From Notamacropus eugenii (taxonomy: Eukaryota; Chordata; Mammalia; Diprotodontia; Macropodidae), in contig NC_092872.1 of assembly GCF_028372415.1 (NCBI RefSeq), positions 281,049,206 to 281,113,205 on the forward strand: a DNA stretch of 64,000 nucleotides. Direction: 5' to 3'. The position numbers and the translations under genes are program-made. Positions 21,170 to 32,475 of the stretch are shown one piece after another. The notes beneath the pieces are model-generated. The model saw only the letters and a list, made by a program, of their open reading frames with translations. It searched no databases and had not been told where the DNA came from. How positions within the stretch are numbered: position 1 is the first letter of the stretch; each line of letters starts with the position of its first letter.

Positions 21170-22170
21170 CGGAGCCGGCAGAGCCCTGGAACCTCCCAGG
21201 GCTCCAACTTGGCCTCTGGGCCTGGCTCCCCCATTCAGTCCCACAATCAGCCCCCCCCCCCAGAACAAGCCCAGGCAAGGCCCCCCCCACCCCCACTACC
21301 GTAGCTCCAGACCGTCTCTCAGTGACCCCTGAGATCACAGCCTGACCTCAGGGACACCAGCTCAGAAACTAACTTAGGAAAACAAAGGAGACAACACACC
21401 CAGGGTCCAAGTTTTTCCCTCATAGGATCTGAAACAATAGGGCTCCTTCTTCCCACCAGGCTCTGTCTGTGACCATAGCCCAGATGGTGAAGAGACTGCT
21501 CTTTCCCCCAGGTGGGCTTTTGGTTCATCTGCCCCTGCCAAACCTCAGGTCTCGGAGGGCCGTCCCTGAGGGATTCCAGGGTGAGCCTTTCCCTCCCAAC
21601 AGGTACGCTGCAGTTCTAGCCTAGTGGAGATTAATAATCATTTCACCCCAGTGTTTCCTGACCTGAAATATTTCTATTGGCCATGATCAGAAAAAAGAAC
21701 CCCATGAAACCTGGGAGGATCCTCCACCTCACCCCGCACTGTAAGATGCCCAATGGTTCCCCCATCCTGTAACTGGCCAGAGGAGGGATTTCCCTTCAGG
21801 CCTCATAGACTCCTTGGAGTATCCTGAGTCTAACCATATCTTTGGGTACTTCTCATTACCTAGGGCCCTATACATGAGTGCCTGGGGGCTGCCCTCCTTG
21901 CCCCCCACCACAGGCTGAGGGACATGCCCAAGTGCCTGGTGACCAGACCTGTCCCCTGCAGGCTTGCCTAGTGTTTCAGAGGCCTCCCAGACAGTGCTGG
22001 CCTGGCCTTCAGGATAACCAAGGGCAGCCTGGCTGTTGAGGTGCCAGGCCTGGTGCCTGAGGAGTCCAGCTGTACTTAACCTTCATTCACCAAACCAGCT
22101 GCCTAATAATTGCACTTGTGAGTCTCAATAGCAAACAAGGATGAATAAATAACACTTTGTGATTCCTTAA
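21170..22170 (+). other. LHPP: LHPP 3' UTR
   Basis: Sequence from the stop codon to about 20 bases past the AATAAA at 22144-22149. It is free of obvious SINEs and contains two C runs (21251-21261 and 21281-21288). The end is inferred from the poly(A) signal. A further AATAAA at 22360-22365 could serve a longer form. Confidence 0.65.
22144..22149 (+). terminator. LHPP: Poly(A) signal of LHPP
   Basis: AATAAA followed within 15 bases by a 'ctttgtgattcc' T/G-rich element. It is the first canonical hexamer after the stop codon. Confidence 0.65.
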
Positions 22171-22984
22171 AGCTGTTCCTAAATTACTGTGGTGAAGAGC
22201 ATTGCTGTGCAGATGTGGGGGTGCCATTCTGAATAGGAGGCTAAGTGGAAGGTAGGGTCCCTGGCACCTGCTCCAGGAGCCATGGAGGCCCTAACGGAAT
22301 GAACATATTGAGAACAGCCTTGGCTGCTGGCTGAAGTGGGGAAGGCCTCAGAACAAAGGAATAAAACTGGGAAACTGAGCAGCTTGTGGTCCTGGGGAGG
22401 GATGGGGGGCATCCCCCTAGGCTGCGTCCTTCACTCTGTGAGGACCAGATCGCCAGCATCCATTGGGGCCAGATCCTGGAGCCTTCATTTAGCAAGTAAG
22501 AAAACTGAGCTCTAAAGGGCTCCGCTCACTTGTTTCAGGTCCCACCAAGACTGGAAACTAGGTGAGGGTCTGGCTGCCCCCTTTTCTCTGAGAAAGAAGC
22601 TGCACAGCCGGTGAAAGAAGTGGAAAGAAGCCAGAGCTCACCGGCCCTGCTGACCACCAGCTCCAGGGCTGCATTTGTTCCTAACCCAAGTCTCTGGTTT
22701 AAAAATAAACCACCTGGACCATAATTTGATTGTCCTTATTCTGAAATAATTCAATTGCCACTGATAAATCTTGGGAGACAACTTCTAATAAAAGAAGTCG
22801 AGGGCCCCCGATAACAGGATTTTCTTCAGATGAAGGCAGACAGTGATAAAATATCCGAACCTGGAGCCTGAGGTCCCTGGACACTGTTCCCAGGGCCACT
22901 GGTTTAGCCTCAAGCAGACAACGTCTATATGAATGGGGCCTCCAAAGTGCTGGTCAATTACAGTTATAGGGACCATTGCCTGCT

Positions 22985-23150
22985 AACTATGGGAGGACAC
23001 AATTCAACCCTCTTCCTCTTCCTCTCCCTCTCCATCTGTCTCTATCTTTGTGTCTCTCCCTCTCCCTCCCTCTCCTCCCTTCTTCCTTCCTCTCTCTTCC
23101 TCCTCCATCTTTCTTTCCCTACTCTTTTTCTCTGACTCTCTTGCTCTCAG
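22985..23150. repeat. Pyrimidine-rich (CTCTCC)n tract
   Basis: Nearly all C and T on the + strand for about 165 bases with no strict unit. Confidence 0.9.
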
Positions 23151-23414
23151 ATGACATTTGCATCCATGTGAAAGCAGTACAGTTTTGCCTCTCAGACATA
23201 AAATGTGCAAATTATTTCTTACTTTTTGGGGTCTCCTAGTTGCAGCTCCTTCATTACGTGCTCACCAAGGCTGCCCCTTCCCCTTTGGTTCCTCTGCGGT
23301 GGGTCTTCCTATAAAAAGAGATCCTTTGAGGAGGGAATGAGCTGTGAAGAGCCCCACAGCTGTTGAACGTCCATCACTCAATTATTTTTCACTCATCGGG
23401 ATCCTGCTTCCATA

Positions 23415-23690
23415 GTCTGGGCAGTCAGTAATCATAGAGCTGGAGGGAGCTGACATCATCGCCTCCAGATTCCTCATTTTACAGATGATGTAACCAGGAT
23501 CCAGGAGGGAAAGACTCTTTACCCGGCATCTATCTGGGGCCAGGCTTGGAGTGACCACTCTGGGTCCCTTCCAGTGCTTGCAGGGGGCTGCCTCAGTGGG
23601 AAGAGCCCTGGGTTTGGAGGCAGGAGCCCAGGGTCCAATCAGGCGACTTTGGGCTGATCTCTGCCCCCTTTGGGCTGTAGACATTTGTTC
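23415..23690. repeat. Two SINE fragments in opposite orientation
   Basis: 23415-23520 is an antisense CORE-SINE ('atcatagagctggagggagc', 'cctcattttacagatgatgt'). 23585-23690 is a sense fragment ('gcctcagtgggaagagccct', 'tgggtttggaggcaggagcc'). Confidence 0.6.
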
Positions 23691-23954
23691 CCTTCAGCTG
23701 CTTTTGGAATAGAAGAAGCCCAAGGGACCTCTTGTCTACAGAAGGTATCGCCTAGATGAGTCTATCAGGGGAACCAGATGACCAACCATCCTGGTTCAAA
23801 CCCACAAAAAGAAACCTGCCAGATCAGTGAAGACAGGTCATTAGGAGGGCAGAGGTCTGCAGCCATATGCTGGGAGGTGCTAGCTCAGGGACACTTGGCT
23901 AAACAGCACAGTGCCTTGGTTTCCCAGGAATCTGCTCTACTCAAAGGATAGACT

Positions 23955-24125
23955 TATTTCATCCATAAATCAGCAAGCATTGGTTAAGCATTTTCCAAAT
24001 GCAGTCCTAGCGCTGGGATCTGGCAATTCAAGTACAAAGAAAGAAACAATTATGCCTACTCCTTTTACTTCAGAAAGTGTGGCAGCTCTTGCCCTCAGGG
24101 AGTTTATAATCTAATCTAATGTATA
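23955..24125. repeat. Dispersed 'tatttattaag..' repeat
   Basis: 'atcagcaagcattggttaag', 'agtacaaagaaagaaacaat' and 'ctcagggagtttataatcta' follow the family order, and the copy is fairly complete. Confidence 0.65.
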
Positions 24126-24129
24126 ATCT

Positions 24130-24245
24130 TGAGGTAAGTGCAAGAGATTTGGAATCAGGTGACTTGGGTTTGAATCCTGATTCAGACTTAGTACCTGGGC
24201 AAGTTATTTTCACCTTCCTGGGTATTGGCTGACGTCTCTAAATGC
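24130..24245 (+). repeat. CORE-SINE fragment
   Basis: 'gagatttggaatcaggtgac', 'ttgggtttgaatcctgattc' and 'tacctgggcaagttattttc' in sense order. Confidence 0.75.
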
Positions 24246-24254
24246 TGCAATACC

Positions 24255-24420
24255 ATGAAACAACCATTTAGCACATATGTTCAGAGCAATGCTCTAGGTA
24301 TCGGGGTAGGGGAGGCACAGGTTCAGGGTAAGACAAAACCACCTCCTGAACATGCCCACAGCTTAGCAGGACAATAACATACCAGCTCAGATACTCATCA
24401 CACAATAAAATAAGGTGACT
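24255..24420. repeat. Dispersed 'tatttattaag..' repeat, diverged
   Basis: 'aaccatttagcacatatgtt', 'gctctaggtatcggggtagg' and 'gcttagcaggacaataacat' match the family order weakly. Confidence 0.5.
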
Positions 24421-24559
24421 AAAAATTCTATGATCCTAGTAAGAAGGCAGTCCAATAAACCATATGGAATTGGAGGAACGTGGGAATTCTGCATGGGAAA
24501 AGTTTTGTGTGCATTGTATACATATCGTCTCCAGCCTGCATTGTCATAGGAAATGTATT

Positions 24560-24765
24560 CATGGGATCATAAATAGAAAACTGTAAGGGACTTCAAAGGT
24601 CACCCATTCCAACCTTTCATTTTATGGAAAGGGAAACAAGCCTTGAAGGTTCAACTGAGCTTGGCCCAAGGTCACATAGAGGGGCCAAGTAAGAATTTGA
24701 ACATAGGCCCTCTTTCCCCTGGACCAGCTATCCTCTGATACCTCTATCTTACATAAATTACTTCA
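24560..24765 (-). repeat. CORE-SINE, antisense
   Basis: 'gggatcataaatagaaaact', 'catttta tggaaagggaaac', 'cccaaggtcacatagagggg' and 'agaatttgaacataggccct' in reversed order. Confidence 0.75.
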
Positions 24766-24847
24766 TTTCCCTTATATTAGAGGCCATAAAAGTAGGTGTG
24801 AAAAATCTGAGTTAATTACAAGCATCATTAGCCAATATGGTAGCTAT

Positions 24848-25075
24848 TGTTCAAATGTTTTTCAATTATGTCCAACTCTTCATGACCCCATTTGGGGTTT
24901 TTGTGGCAAAGATGCTGCAGTGGTTTGCCATTTCATTCTTCAGCTCATCTTACAGGTGAGGAAACTGAGGCAAACAAGATTAAATTACTTGCCAAGGATC
25001 ACACAGCTAGTCACTGTTTGAGGCCATATTTGAACTCAAGTCTGTCTGACTCTAACCACTGTAGATGCACAATAT
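24848..25075 (-). repeat. RTE-tailed CORE-SINE, antisense
   Basis: The right part is a reversed CORE-SINE ('cttacaggtgaggaaactga', 'ggatcacacagctagtcact'). The left part reads 'tatgtccaactcttcatgac', 'cccatttggggtttttgtgg' and 'cagtggtttgccatttcatt', the 3' end of BovB-like RTE elements. SINEs of this build, moved by RTE machinery, are known in marsupials. Confidence 0.8.
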
Positions 25076-25089
25076 GGCAGCCAATGGCA

Positions 25090-25205
25090 GCCATTAGATA
25101 GCGAGTTCTTTAAAGGCAAGGACTGTGTTTTGCCTCTTTTTGTATTCCCAGCAGTTGGCACAGTGCTTGACACTTAGTAGGCACTTAATAAATGTTTATT
25201 AATTG
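25090..25205 (+). repeat. L2/MIR 3' tail
   Basis: 'gttctttaaaggcaaggact', 'cctctttttgtattcccagc' and 'taggcacttaataaatgttt'. Confidence 0.75.
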
Positions 25206-25269
25206 ATTGATTGGTGGGTGAACTTTTTCATCAAAATAAACCAGTACACTTGAGTTGCTCCCTCTGACC

Positions 25270-27535
25270 TATAGGAAAGTGCCTCGTTACTCTATTATTG
25301 TCAGGAATTCTGAAATCCCTTTATCCAACTATGATCTCTTGGCTTTCCATCTCTCCTGTCTTCCCTTGCCAAACTCTGCTCTTTGCACACATCTTGACCT
25401 CTAATCCCTTGACCCCTCAATTCTCTCCCAGTTCTATCCCCTGCACCAGCCGTTCTTTTCTTTCTCCCATCTCCACCTCTTGGTGAACCAGTTGAACTCT
25501 ACATTGTCCTTCTCTCTAGTCCCTCGCCCTGTTATCCTGTCACTGATTACAATTCTAATTACGCCCAGCCAAGCCTCAGCCTTGGGCCACTCCTGCCATT
25601 TGTCTCCTTCACACCTACATACTTGCAGCTGAACAAAAATGGAAGAAATCACTCAACCCTTCTGACTGAGTCTGCTAAAAATTCTGCATTATACAACCTC
25701 AGTTGGGCCCTCACTGCTTCATGGCAATCCCTTGTCAGTTCCCTATCCTGCTCTCCGCAACAGCTCCTCCAAAATTCCCATGAATCCCCTCCCCTCACTC
25801 TCTCAGCTGAGATATTCACCTCATATTTTACTGAAACATAGAAGTCACTTACTGTGAACTCCCTCTTCTCTCCTCTTCCTCATCTCCCATCACTCAAAGT
25901 CCCTCTGCCCCTCTTCCCTCCTTCACCCCTGTCTCACATGAAGAGGCAGTCTTCCTCCTCACCAAGGCTAACCCCTCTACCAACTCAAGCAATCCCACTC
26001 CATCTTGGCCCCTCCAAGAGATCGCCCCTTCTATCATCCCCATTCAGTCATTTTCAGTCCCTTCCTCTCTACTGGCTCTTTTCCTACTTCCTACAAACAT
26101 GGCTGTATCTCCCCCATCTCCAAAACCCCCTTACTTGATCCATGTCCTTCTGCCCTTTGTGGCTAAATTCCTCACAAAGACCATCTACAATTGGTACCTC
26201 CACTTTCTTTCCTCTCATTTTCTTCTTAACCCCTTTATTTCAGTTTCCAACCTTATCATCCCACTGATACTGCCTCCTCCAGAATTACCAGTTGCCAAAC
26301 TGCCAAATCCAGTGACATTTTCTCAGTTTTCACTGTCCTTGTGCTCTCTGCAACCTTGGACACTGTGGATCACTCTCTCCTCCTTGATACTCTCTTCTCT
26401 CTAGGGTTTTCAGGACATCCCTCTCTCCTGGTTCTCCTCCTCCCTCTCTGACAGTTCCTTCTCTGTCTCCTTTGCTGGATCCTCCTCGAAATCATGCCCT
26501 CTAACCATAGGTGTCCTTCAGTGTTCTGTCCTGGGCCTTCTTATCTTCACTCTCCACACTAATTCCCTTGGTGATCTCATCAACTTCCTTAGATTTAATT
26601 ACCATCTCTGTACTGGTGATTCTCAAATCTACCAATCCTGTCCTGATCTCCCTGCTGACTTCCTGCATCTACAACTATTTTTCAGACATCCCAAACAGAA
26701 TGTCCAGTAGACATCTCAAACTCACTATATCCAGAACAAAACTCACTCGCCTTCCCCCTAAATCCTCCCCATACTCCTACCTTCCCTCTTATTGCAGAAG
26801 GTAACACCATCCTCCCAGTCCCTTAGACTCACAACCTCAGAGTCATCCTGGATTCCTCACTATCTCTCACCACCACCAGCTCATATTCAATATGGTGCCA
26901 AGGTCTGTCGATTTTGCCTCTGCATCATCTCTCCAAAACACCCCCTTCTCTCCTTGTCCAAACCCTCATCACCTCATGTTTGGACTATTGGAATAGCTGC
27001 TGGGGGCAGACAGTGGGGCTTCCTGCCCCAAGTCACTAATCTTTGCAGCCACCATAGTGATTTCCTTAAAATACAGGTCACCTTATTCAGAAAACTCCAG
27101 TGGCTTTCTATCATCTCCAGGAGCAAATACAAAATCCTGTGGTATTCACAGCCCTCCACAACATAAGGCCCCCATCCTATACCCTTCCATCTTCTTGTAC
27201 ATTACATACATTTCTCCCCCAGACCCACTAAAATCTCTTCAGTCATGCCTGGAATCCTCTTTCTCTTCAACTCTACCTGCTGACTTACCTAGTTTCTTTA
27301 AGCCCTAATTAAAATCTCTTCTTCACAGAAGCCTTTCTCAGCCCCTAATTCCAGCGCCTTCCCTCTGTTAATCATTTCCTATTTGTCCTGTACAAGGCTT
27401 CCTTTGTACATATTTAGTGGCAGGTTGTGAGCTCCTTGAGGGTAGGGACTGTCTTTTGCCTTTCTTTGTATCCTAGCTCTTAGTGCAGTGCCTGGCATTT
27501 AGTAGTAGATGCTTAATCAATGTTTAGTGACTCCT
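25270..27535 (+). mobile_element. L2 LINE with endonuclease-end and RT sequence
   Basis: The + strand carries a decayed L2 (CR1 superfamily) ORF2. The RT entry segment is seen around 25940-26190 ('EEAVFLLTKANPSTNSSNP', 'PSWPLQEIAPSIIP', then 'FVAKFLTKTIYN'). The RT core near 26505-26640 has a 'GVLQCSVLGLLIF' segment and, in place of YADDSQIY, 'CTGDSQIY'. The post-RT part follows ('KFCRFCLCIIS' region, 'tggctttctatcatctccag'). The tail at 27420-27530 is typical: 'ctccttgagggtagggactg', 'agtgcctggcatttagtag', 'tgcttaatcaatgtt'. Many stops and frame shifts; a non-mobile ancient copy, 5'-truncated. Confidence 0.85.
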
Positions 27536-27754
27536 GATTAGGGGTTCAGGTCCTAGAGTCCAGGCTGCTAGAGATCCTGTAGGCATAGTCATTACCACTG
27601 GACAGATCCCTCTGAGATTATCTTCTGTCTACACTGTCTACATCATGAGTAACTCAGTGTGATAGAATGTAAAATAAGATGGATTCTGAATCACAGAACC
27701 CAGTTCCATCACAGGGAACTGACAAAGGATTGTCATGATTAAACCTCATCTTTT

Positions 27755-27875
27755 TCACTTTCTAGCTGTGTGACCTTGAAGTTCCTGGCTCTTCCTACAC
27801 CTCACTTTCCTCTTGTCTATAATGAGGGGCTGGACCCAATGACTCCTGAGTCTCTCCCACCTCCAGATCTTTAAG
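27755..27875 (+). repeat. CORE-SINE 3' half
   Basis: 'ctttctagctgtgtgacctt', 'cctcactttcctcttgtcta' and 'ggctggacccaatgactcc'. Confidence 0.75.
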
Positions 27876-28824
27876 TTTTGGACTGCAGAGATGCTCATCT
27901 GGACAGGGGAAGGGGAAGATAATTAGCACCTACTGTGTGTCAGGCTTCATGCAGGACCACACCTCACCATCCTAAATGCTCAGTCGGCAGGAGGAGGGAG
28001 AGTCTGCCTCTCCCTGCCCAGAGGAGCCTGGCCTGAGTTGGATGGCCCCCATCCAAGGCCATCAGGATGTTCTTTCCTCTTGTAAGTCTCCATTCCTGGC
28101 TGCTATAGTTTTCATTTGCTCTCTTCCCAACCCAGAGATGATGGAGCCCAGCTGCAGCCCCTCCCCTCCTCGTCCTCTCCCTATTGGCCTTTCACAGATT
28201 CAGCAGCATGATGTCACCCCGGCTGCTCCTCTACTTTCCGTCCACTTCCTGCCCACTTGGGCGGCCACTCCCAGACCCCAAGGAGAAAAGAACAGCAGCT
28301 CTCTTTAAATCCTTGGAAGGCCTGTGAGGCAAGGAGGAAGCTCCTAGGAGAGATCAAAAACAATTGCTTCAACGCCTGCACTGTCTGTACACACCCTGGT
28401 GAAGTGTCGACAACTATTCCTTTGTCTCCCTTGGCTAGCACTCTAGGGTTTCCCATCCAGAAGGGCCATTTGCAGAATGGCTACAAGTCCAAAAGGGCCA
28501 GCTGGAGAGTCACTGAGGGACCCCTTGCAGGAGCCAGTATCAAGGCTGGAACAGCCTGTTCTAGAAACCAAGGACAGACCCTCTCTGCTTCCTGTCATTG
28601 GCTGCTGACTCTGAGGCACCATCTTTCTCAAACCCAAGAATGCTCTTAATTAAAATGAGCAGAGAAGCTAACTCACTTGAGGGCGTCCACCACTAACCTG
28701 TGTGGGAACAGAACCGACCAGCTAACATTCCCACAAGGAAATGGAAGGAAGACCTGGGTAAGAGGCCGTGGCAAGATACCAATGAGATGAGACAATCCAG
28801 CTGACCCTCAAGGGCTCATCTCCA

Positions 28825-28925
28825 CCTCTCTAAGTGTAGAGCTCTTAGCACGGCCTTAGTCTCCTTCCCTGTCAAAGAAGGGGCTAGAATGGATGATCTC
28901 CAAGGTCCTTTCCAGCTCCAACATG
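28825..28925 (+). repeat. CORE-SINE 3' end
   Basis: 'ttagtctccttccctgtcaa', 'gctagaatggatgatctcca' and 'aggtcctttccagctccaac'. Confidence 0.65.
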
Positions 28926-29239
28926 ATTTTGTTTCTTTATTTACCATTGGGACATTGGGACTCAGTAGTCAGGTCGGAAACATTTGCTTCAGAGGGAAGG
29001 TTGTGGTATACATCGCCTCCTCTTCTCTAGAACGTGTACTAATCCACGATCTTGGGCCTAGCCTGGCAAGGTCAATGGCAATAGGCAAGGTCATGCCAAC
29101 AAGCCCTTCACTGTCCCCCACTGCCACAGGTATCGATGAAAGCTGGGAGGCTTCTCTTTAGAGCAGGCTTGGGTCTCCATGCCTTAATGTTCCTGGTCTC
29201 AGTCTTGTTCAGAGAAGTCTGCAATCAGAGCTAGAAGGA

Positions 29240-29375
29240 ACATGGGAAGTTAGCCAGTCCAGTCAATCAACCAACAAACCCTTTGTTGGGGTTCTACCAC
29301 ATTCCCCAGGCTGGTTTAGGGTCTGGGCCCTCTAAACCAAAATGAAAACAGCCCTTGCCCTCATTCTACAACAGA
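29240..29375. repeat. Dispersed 'tatttattaag..' repeat, diverged
   Basis: 'gtcaatcaaccaacaaaccc', 'ctaccacattccccaggctg' and 'cagcccttgccctcattcta' keep the family order. Confidence 0.45.
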
Positions 29376-29539
29376 GGTGAATGAGAGGAAAGGGGAGGTG
29401 AGTTAACAGGCCCCTCTAGCCGTAAACTCATCCTGATCCTGACAGAGTGCTGTGTGTGGTGGTGTAGTCTTCTGGGATACCAATTTTCTGCTTTCTTGCC
29501 TTGAATCCCTCCTAACTACTCTTGTACCAGAGAGGTGAG

Positions 29540-29840
29540 TGGTACCATGGACGAAGGGCTGACTTCAAACCTGGACACCTGGGCTCAATTCCCAACCCTG
29601 ATACCTTCTAGCTTTTTATTTATTCTGTATATATTTATGTGTTATCTACCCTGTAATTTCTTCTTTGTCTTTGTATCTTTAGTGCCTGGGACATAGTAGG
29701 TACTTACGAAAAGCTTGATGACTGATTGGCTCGTGTTACCTCTGTCTAAGCCTTGGTTTTCTCATATGTAAAATGGGGGTGACATTTGCTGGGAGATGTG
29801 AGCTGTTGATTTCTCTGACTCTAGTGAAACTGTCCTGAGG
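29540..29840 (+). repeat. CORE-SINE split by an L2-type tail
   Basis: The SINE starts 'ggtaccatggacgaagggct', reaches 'gataccttctagct' near 29615 and resumes at about 29732 with 'gtgttacctctgtctaagcc' and 'ggttttctcatatgtaaaat'. Between them is an L2-type tail ('ctttgtatctttagtgcctg', 'catagtaggtacttacgaaa'). Confidence 0.6.
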
Positions 29841-30044
29841 GCCTTCTTCCTTCACATTATTTGACAGAGGAAAAGCTGTGCTGGTTTTGTTTCATAGTTG
29901 GCCACACTGAGGAGCCTACAGCTACTGTAACCTTCCTTTTGTTTCCTTGTGATCTCTTCAGTCCCACACCCTAGTATCCATCCCACTTCCATGGTCCCCA
30001 AAGGCTTACAAAGTCCTTTCCCTGAGGTGGCCAGTGTAGAAGCT

Positions 30045-30130
30045 ACTGTCTCCATTTCACAGAGGAAGAAACTGAAGCCCAGAGAGGGGGTAGGGTTTGG
30101 CCAATTCCATGGCCAGTAGCAGTGTGGAGG
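30045..30130 (-). repeat. MIR, antisense
   Basis: 'tctccatttcacagaggaag', 'aaactgaagcccagagaggg'. Confidence 0.6.
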
Positions 30131-30769
30131 AGGTGACAGCTTGGAAGAATGGAGAGATGGATCAACAAAAAGCGTTCAGATGCTACCTCTGACCTTGGTT
30201 GGCCAGCTCACCACGAGCCAAGTGCTTAACATACTTGAGTTTCTGCCATATCCCCCATGTATGGAAATCATGGTACCTGGAACCCTGGTTGCCTAGGACT
30301 GTTAGCAAATAGGCACCTGGCATCAATGTCAGGAGCAGTCACAGTGGCCAGTGTGCAAGCCTGGTCTGCAGTCTGTGTCCCTCCCTCTGAGCTCAGCATC
30401 CCTCCTACTTCCCAGGAGCTTACATGCTGCTGTTGGGGGATCTGGGTGGGGCTCTGTGGCTTCTCACCAACGATGTGAACAACAAACATGGCTCCTAACA
30501 GCATGGCCATTACATCATTCAGGACAGGAAGAGCCTCCTCTCCTCTCTCCACTCAAGAATAAAAGACTATTCTTTTCCAATCAATAAGCCTGAACCAGAT
30601 AGCAGGCGAGAATGGAGGAGAGGTCTAAGTAATGCCTGGATCCTAGGCCTCATGCTGCTACTAGAGTCTGCTGTAAGCCTGGACAGGCAAATTTCCCTCT
30701 CCAAACCTTAGTTTTGAAAAATGGGAGCACCGAGTTTGATGTTGAAAGTCTCATCTAATAGGCAGGAAT

Positions 30770-30930
30770 GTGGGAGGGAAAGAAGGAAGGGAGGGAGAAG
30801 AAAAGGATGGAAGAAGAGGGAAGGAAGGAAGGAGGGAGGGACAGAGAGAAGGAAAAGAAGGGAAGGAGGCAGAGAGGGAGAAGAAAAAGAAGGAAGGAGG
30901 GAAGGAGAGAAGGAAGGAATTAGGCAGGGA
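30770..30930. repeat. Purine-rich (GGAA)n tract
   Basis: About 160 bases, almost all G and A, with GGAA and GGGA units. Confidence 0.92.
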
Positions 30931-32438
30931 ACTAATAAGGATTTGCCTACAATGTCTCTTAATCCTCAACAGCTATTGGCGAGTACCAACTGTATTCAGT
31001 GAATAGACTTCAGAGCATGTATGATCTCCCCATGGGAGTATTCCCTCCATCACTGCAAAGGGTGACCAGTTTATTTCCCTATCTGATTGTTGGCCATGTT
31101 CTTCTATATATCCTGTACAGAAATCAGCTCTTGACTTTCTCATCTGCCAAAAAGTCTGAGTTTCTGAGACCTTCTTAGCCTGGTTTAGGGTTCATGAAAG
31201 GCAAATGCTTTGGGACTCATGGGTTTCCCAGCACAGAGGGAAAAAATGGAAAACCAGTTCATGCCAAAGCAGTATGTGGTTTGACCTTTGTGGGAGCTGT
31301 CTGCCCCAGACTGCTGGACCTGGTGATGTTCTCCGAGTCGTTTAGCCTACCTTCTCCCCTCCACCCACCGCCAGCAGTCCACCCATTTTTTTGTTGCAGA
31401 CAGATGGGTTGCCGCCTACCAAGTATGGAGGGGGTCAGCTTGTCTAGGAGGAAGAGGGTAGCCCGGCTCTGCTCCTGAGGTGTGGCCAGCAGCTGACCAA
31501 CAAAGACAGAAGCAGGGCAGGGCCTTGGCATTGAACGAGGAGACATAGTAAAAGTAACAAGCAGAGTCCTGAGAGGGACTGCTAGTGCAGTGAAGTCACC
31601 TGAGTGAATGGCAGCCCATGGCCTTCAGGCTGAGATGGAAGCAGCTATTCCAACCCTCCTTGCCTGGGCTCCATTTGACCCTGGGCTAGGATTCTGTGGT
31701 TCTGAGGCTTTCCCTGAGGCTTTGCAGCCATCACACTTCTGGCAATTCTGGCAATTTGTAAACATCGGAACTATCCGATGTGGCAGAGCATAGCTACACC
31801 GCTAAGAAAAGCCTACCTATGCAGCCACCCCGCTCCTTGGGGTCTGCAGCTGATGTGCTGAAAACTCGGTTTCATTTGCCAAATACAATAGGCTAGAAGG
31901 GGAAGAATTACAAATCCATTCTACAAATACTTGACTTGTTGATGGTTTTGTCCTCCAATTTGGTTCCTTAAAAAGTAGGCGGGAGCGGGGGGGGGGGGGG
32001 GAGGGAGGGGGAGCTCTGTGGTTTTGACTGCTGCCAACACCAGCTTCAGGATTTTGCCATAACTTCAAGGACGCATCAGATGGGAACTCCCTTCCTGCCT
32101 GTCCCAGCATTCTCTTGGTTGGCTGTACCCACCATCTAGAGCTAGTCTGGGGAGGTCGGTCCCCAAGCTCAAACAGCCAAGCTAAGCAGAGACCTTGTTT
32201 CATTTGGTACTGGTCATCTGCCATCCTGTAGGCGGGACAACCCCACTCCCATACCTGGCCAGGCCTTCCCCAAGTCAGAAAGTATCCCCGGAGGATGTGA
32301 ATGAAATGAGTCCACCCCCACCCCAACCTTTCTTTGTGTAAGGGGGTGATCTCAACATGACACTCCAATTTACAACAGACAGCATGTTTCCCAAAGCTGA
32401 GACCCATCTGCAACTTCAGGATGGATTTTTTTTCCTTC

Positions 32439-32444
32439 TTTATT
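32439..32444 (-). terminator. FAM53B: Poly(A) signal of FAM53B
   Basis: TTTATT on the + strand, i.e. AATAAA on the transcript strand. Cleavage is expected near 32415-32428. The sequence before it is AT-rich and unlike the surrounding repeats. Confidence 0.65.
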
Positions 32445-32467
32445 ATTACATTTTCTTTTTTTTTATA

Positions 32468-32475
32468 TATGTACA
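32468..32475 (-). promoter_or_regulatory. Pumilio-type element (TGTACATA) in FAM53B 3' UTR
   Basis: The transcript strand reads TGTACATA, which fits the known PUM1/PUM2 consensus TGTANATA. It lies about 25 bases upstream of the poly(A) signal. The match is seen; binding is inferred. Confidence 0.4.

Larger units (their letters stand above)
22171..32414. other. Intergenic region between LHPP and FAM53B
   Basis: No exon-like sequence was found. It holds a large L2, an RTE-tailed SINE, other SINEs and simple repeats, listed separately. 22690-22870 is AT-rich with TAATT and GATAA words and no recognisable repeat. A (G)n-rich run lies at 31987-32014. Nothing was recognised at 25206-25269, 27880-28820, 28930-29230, 30140-30760 and 30935-31980. 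Confidence 0.75.
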
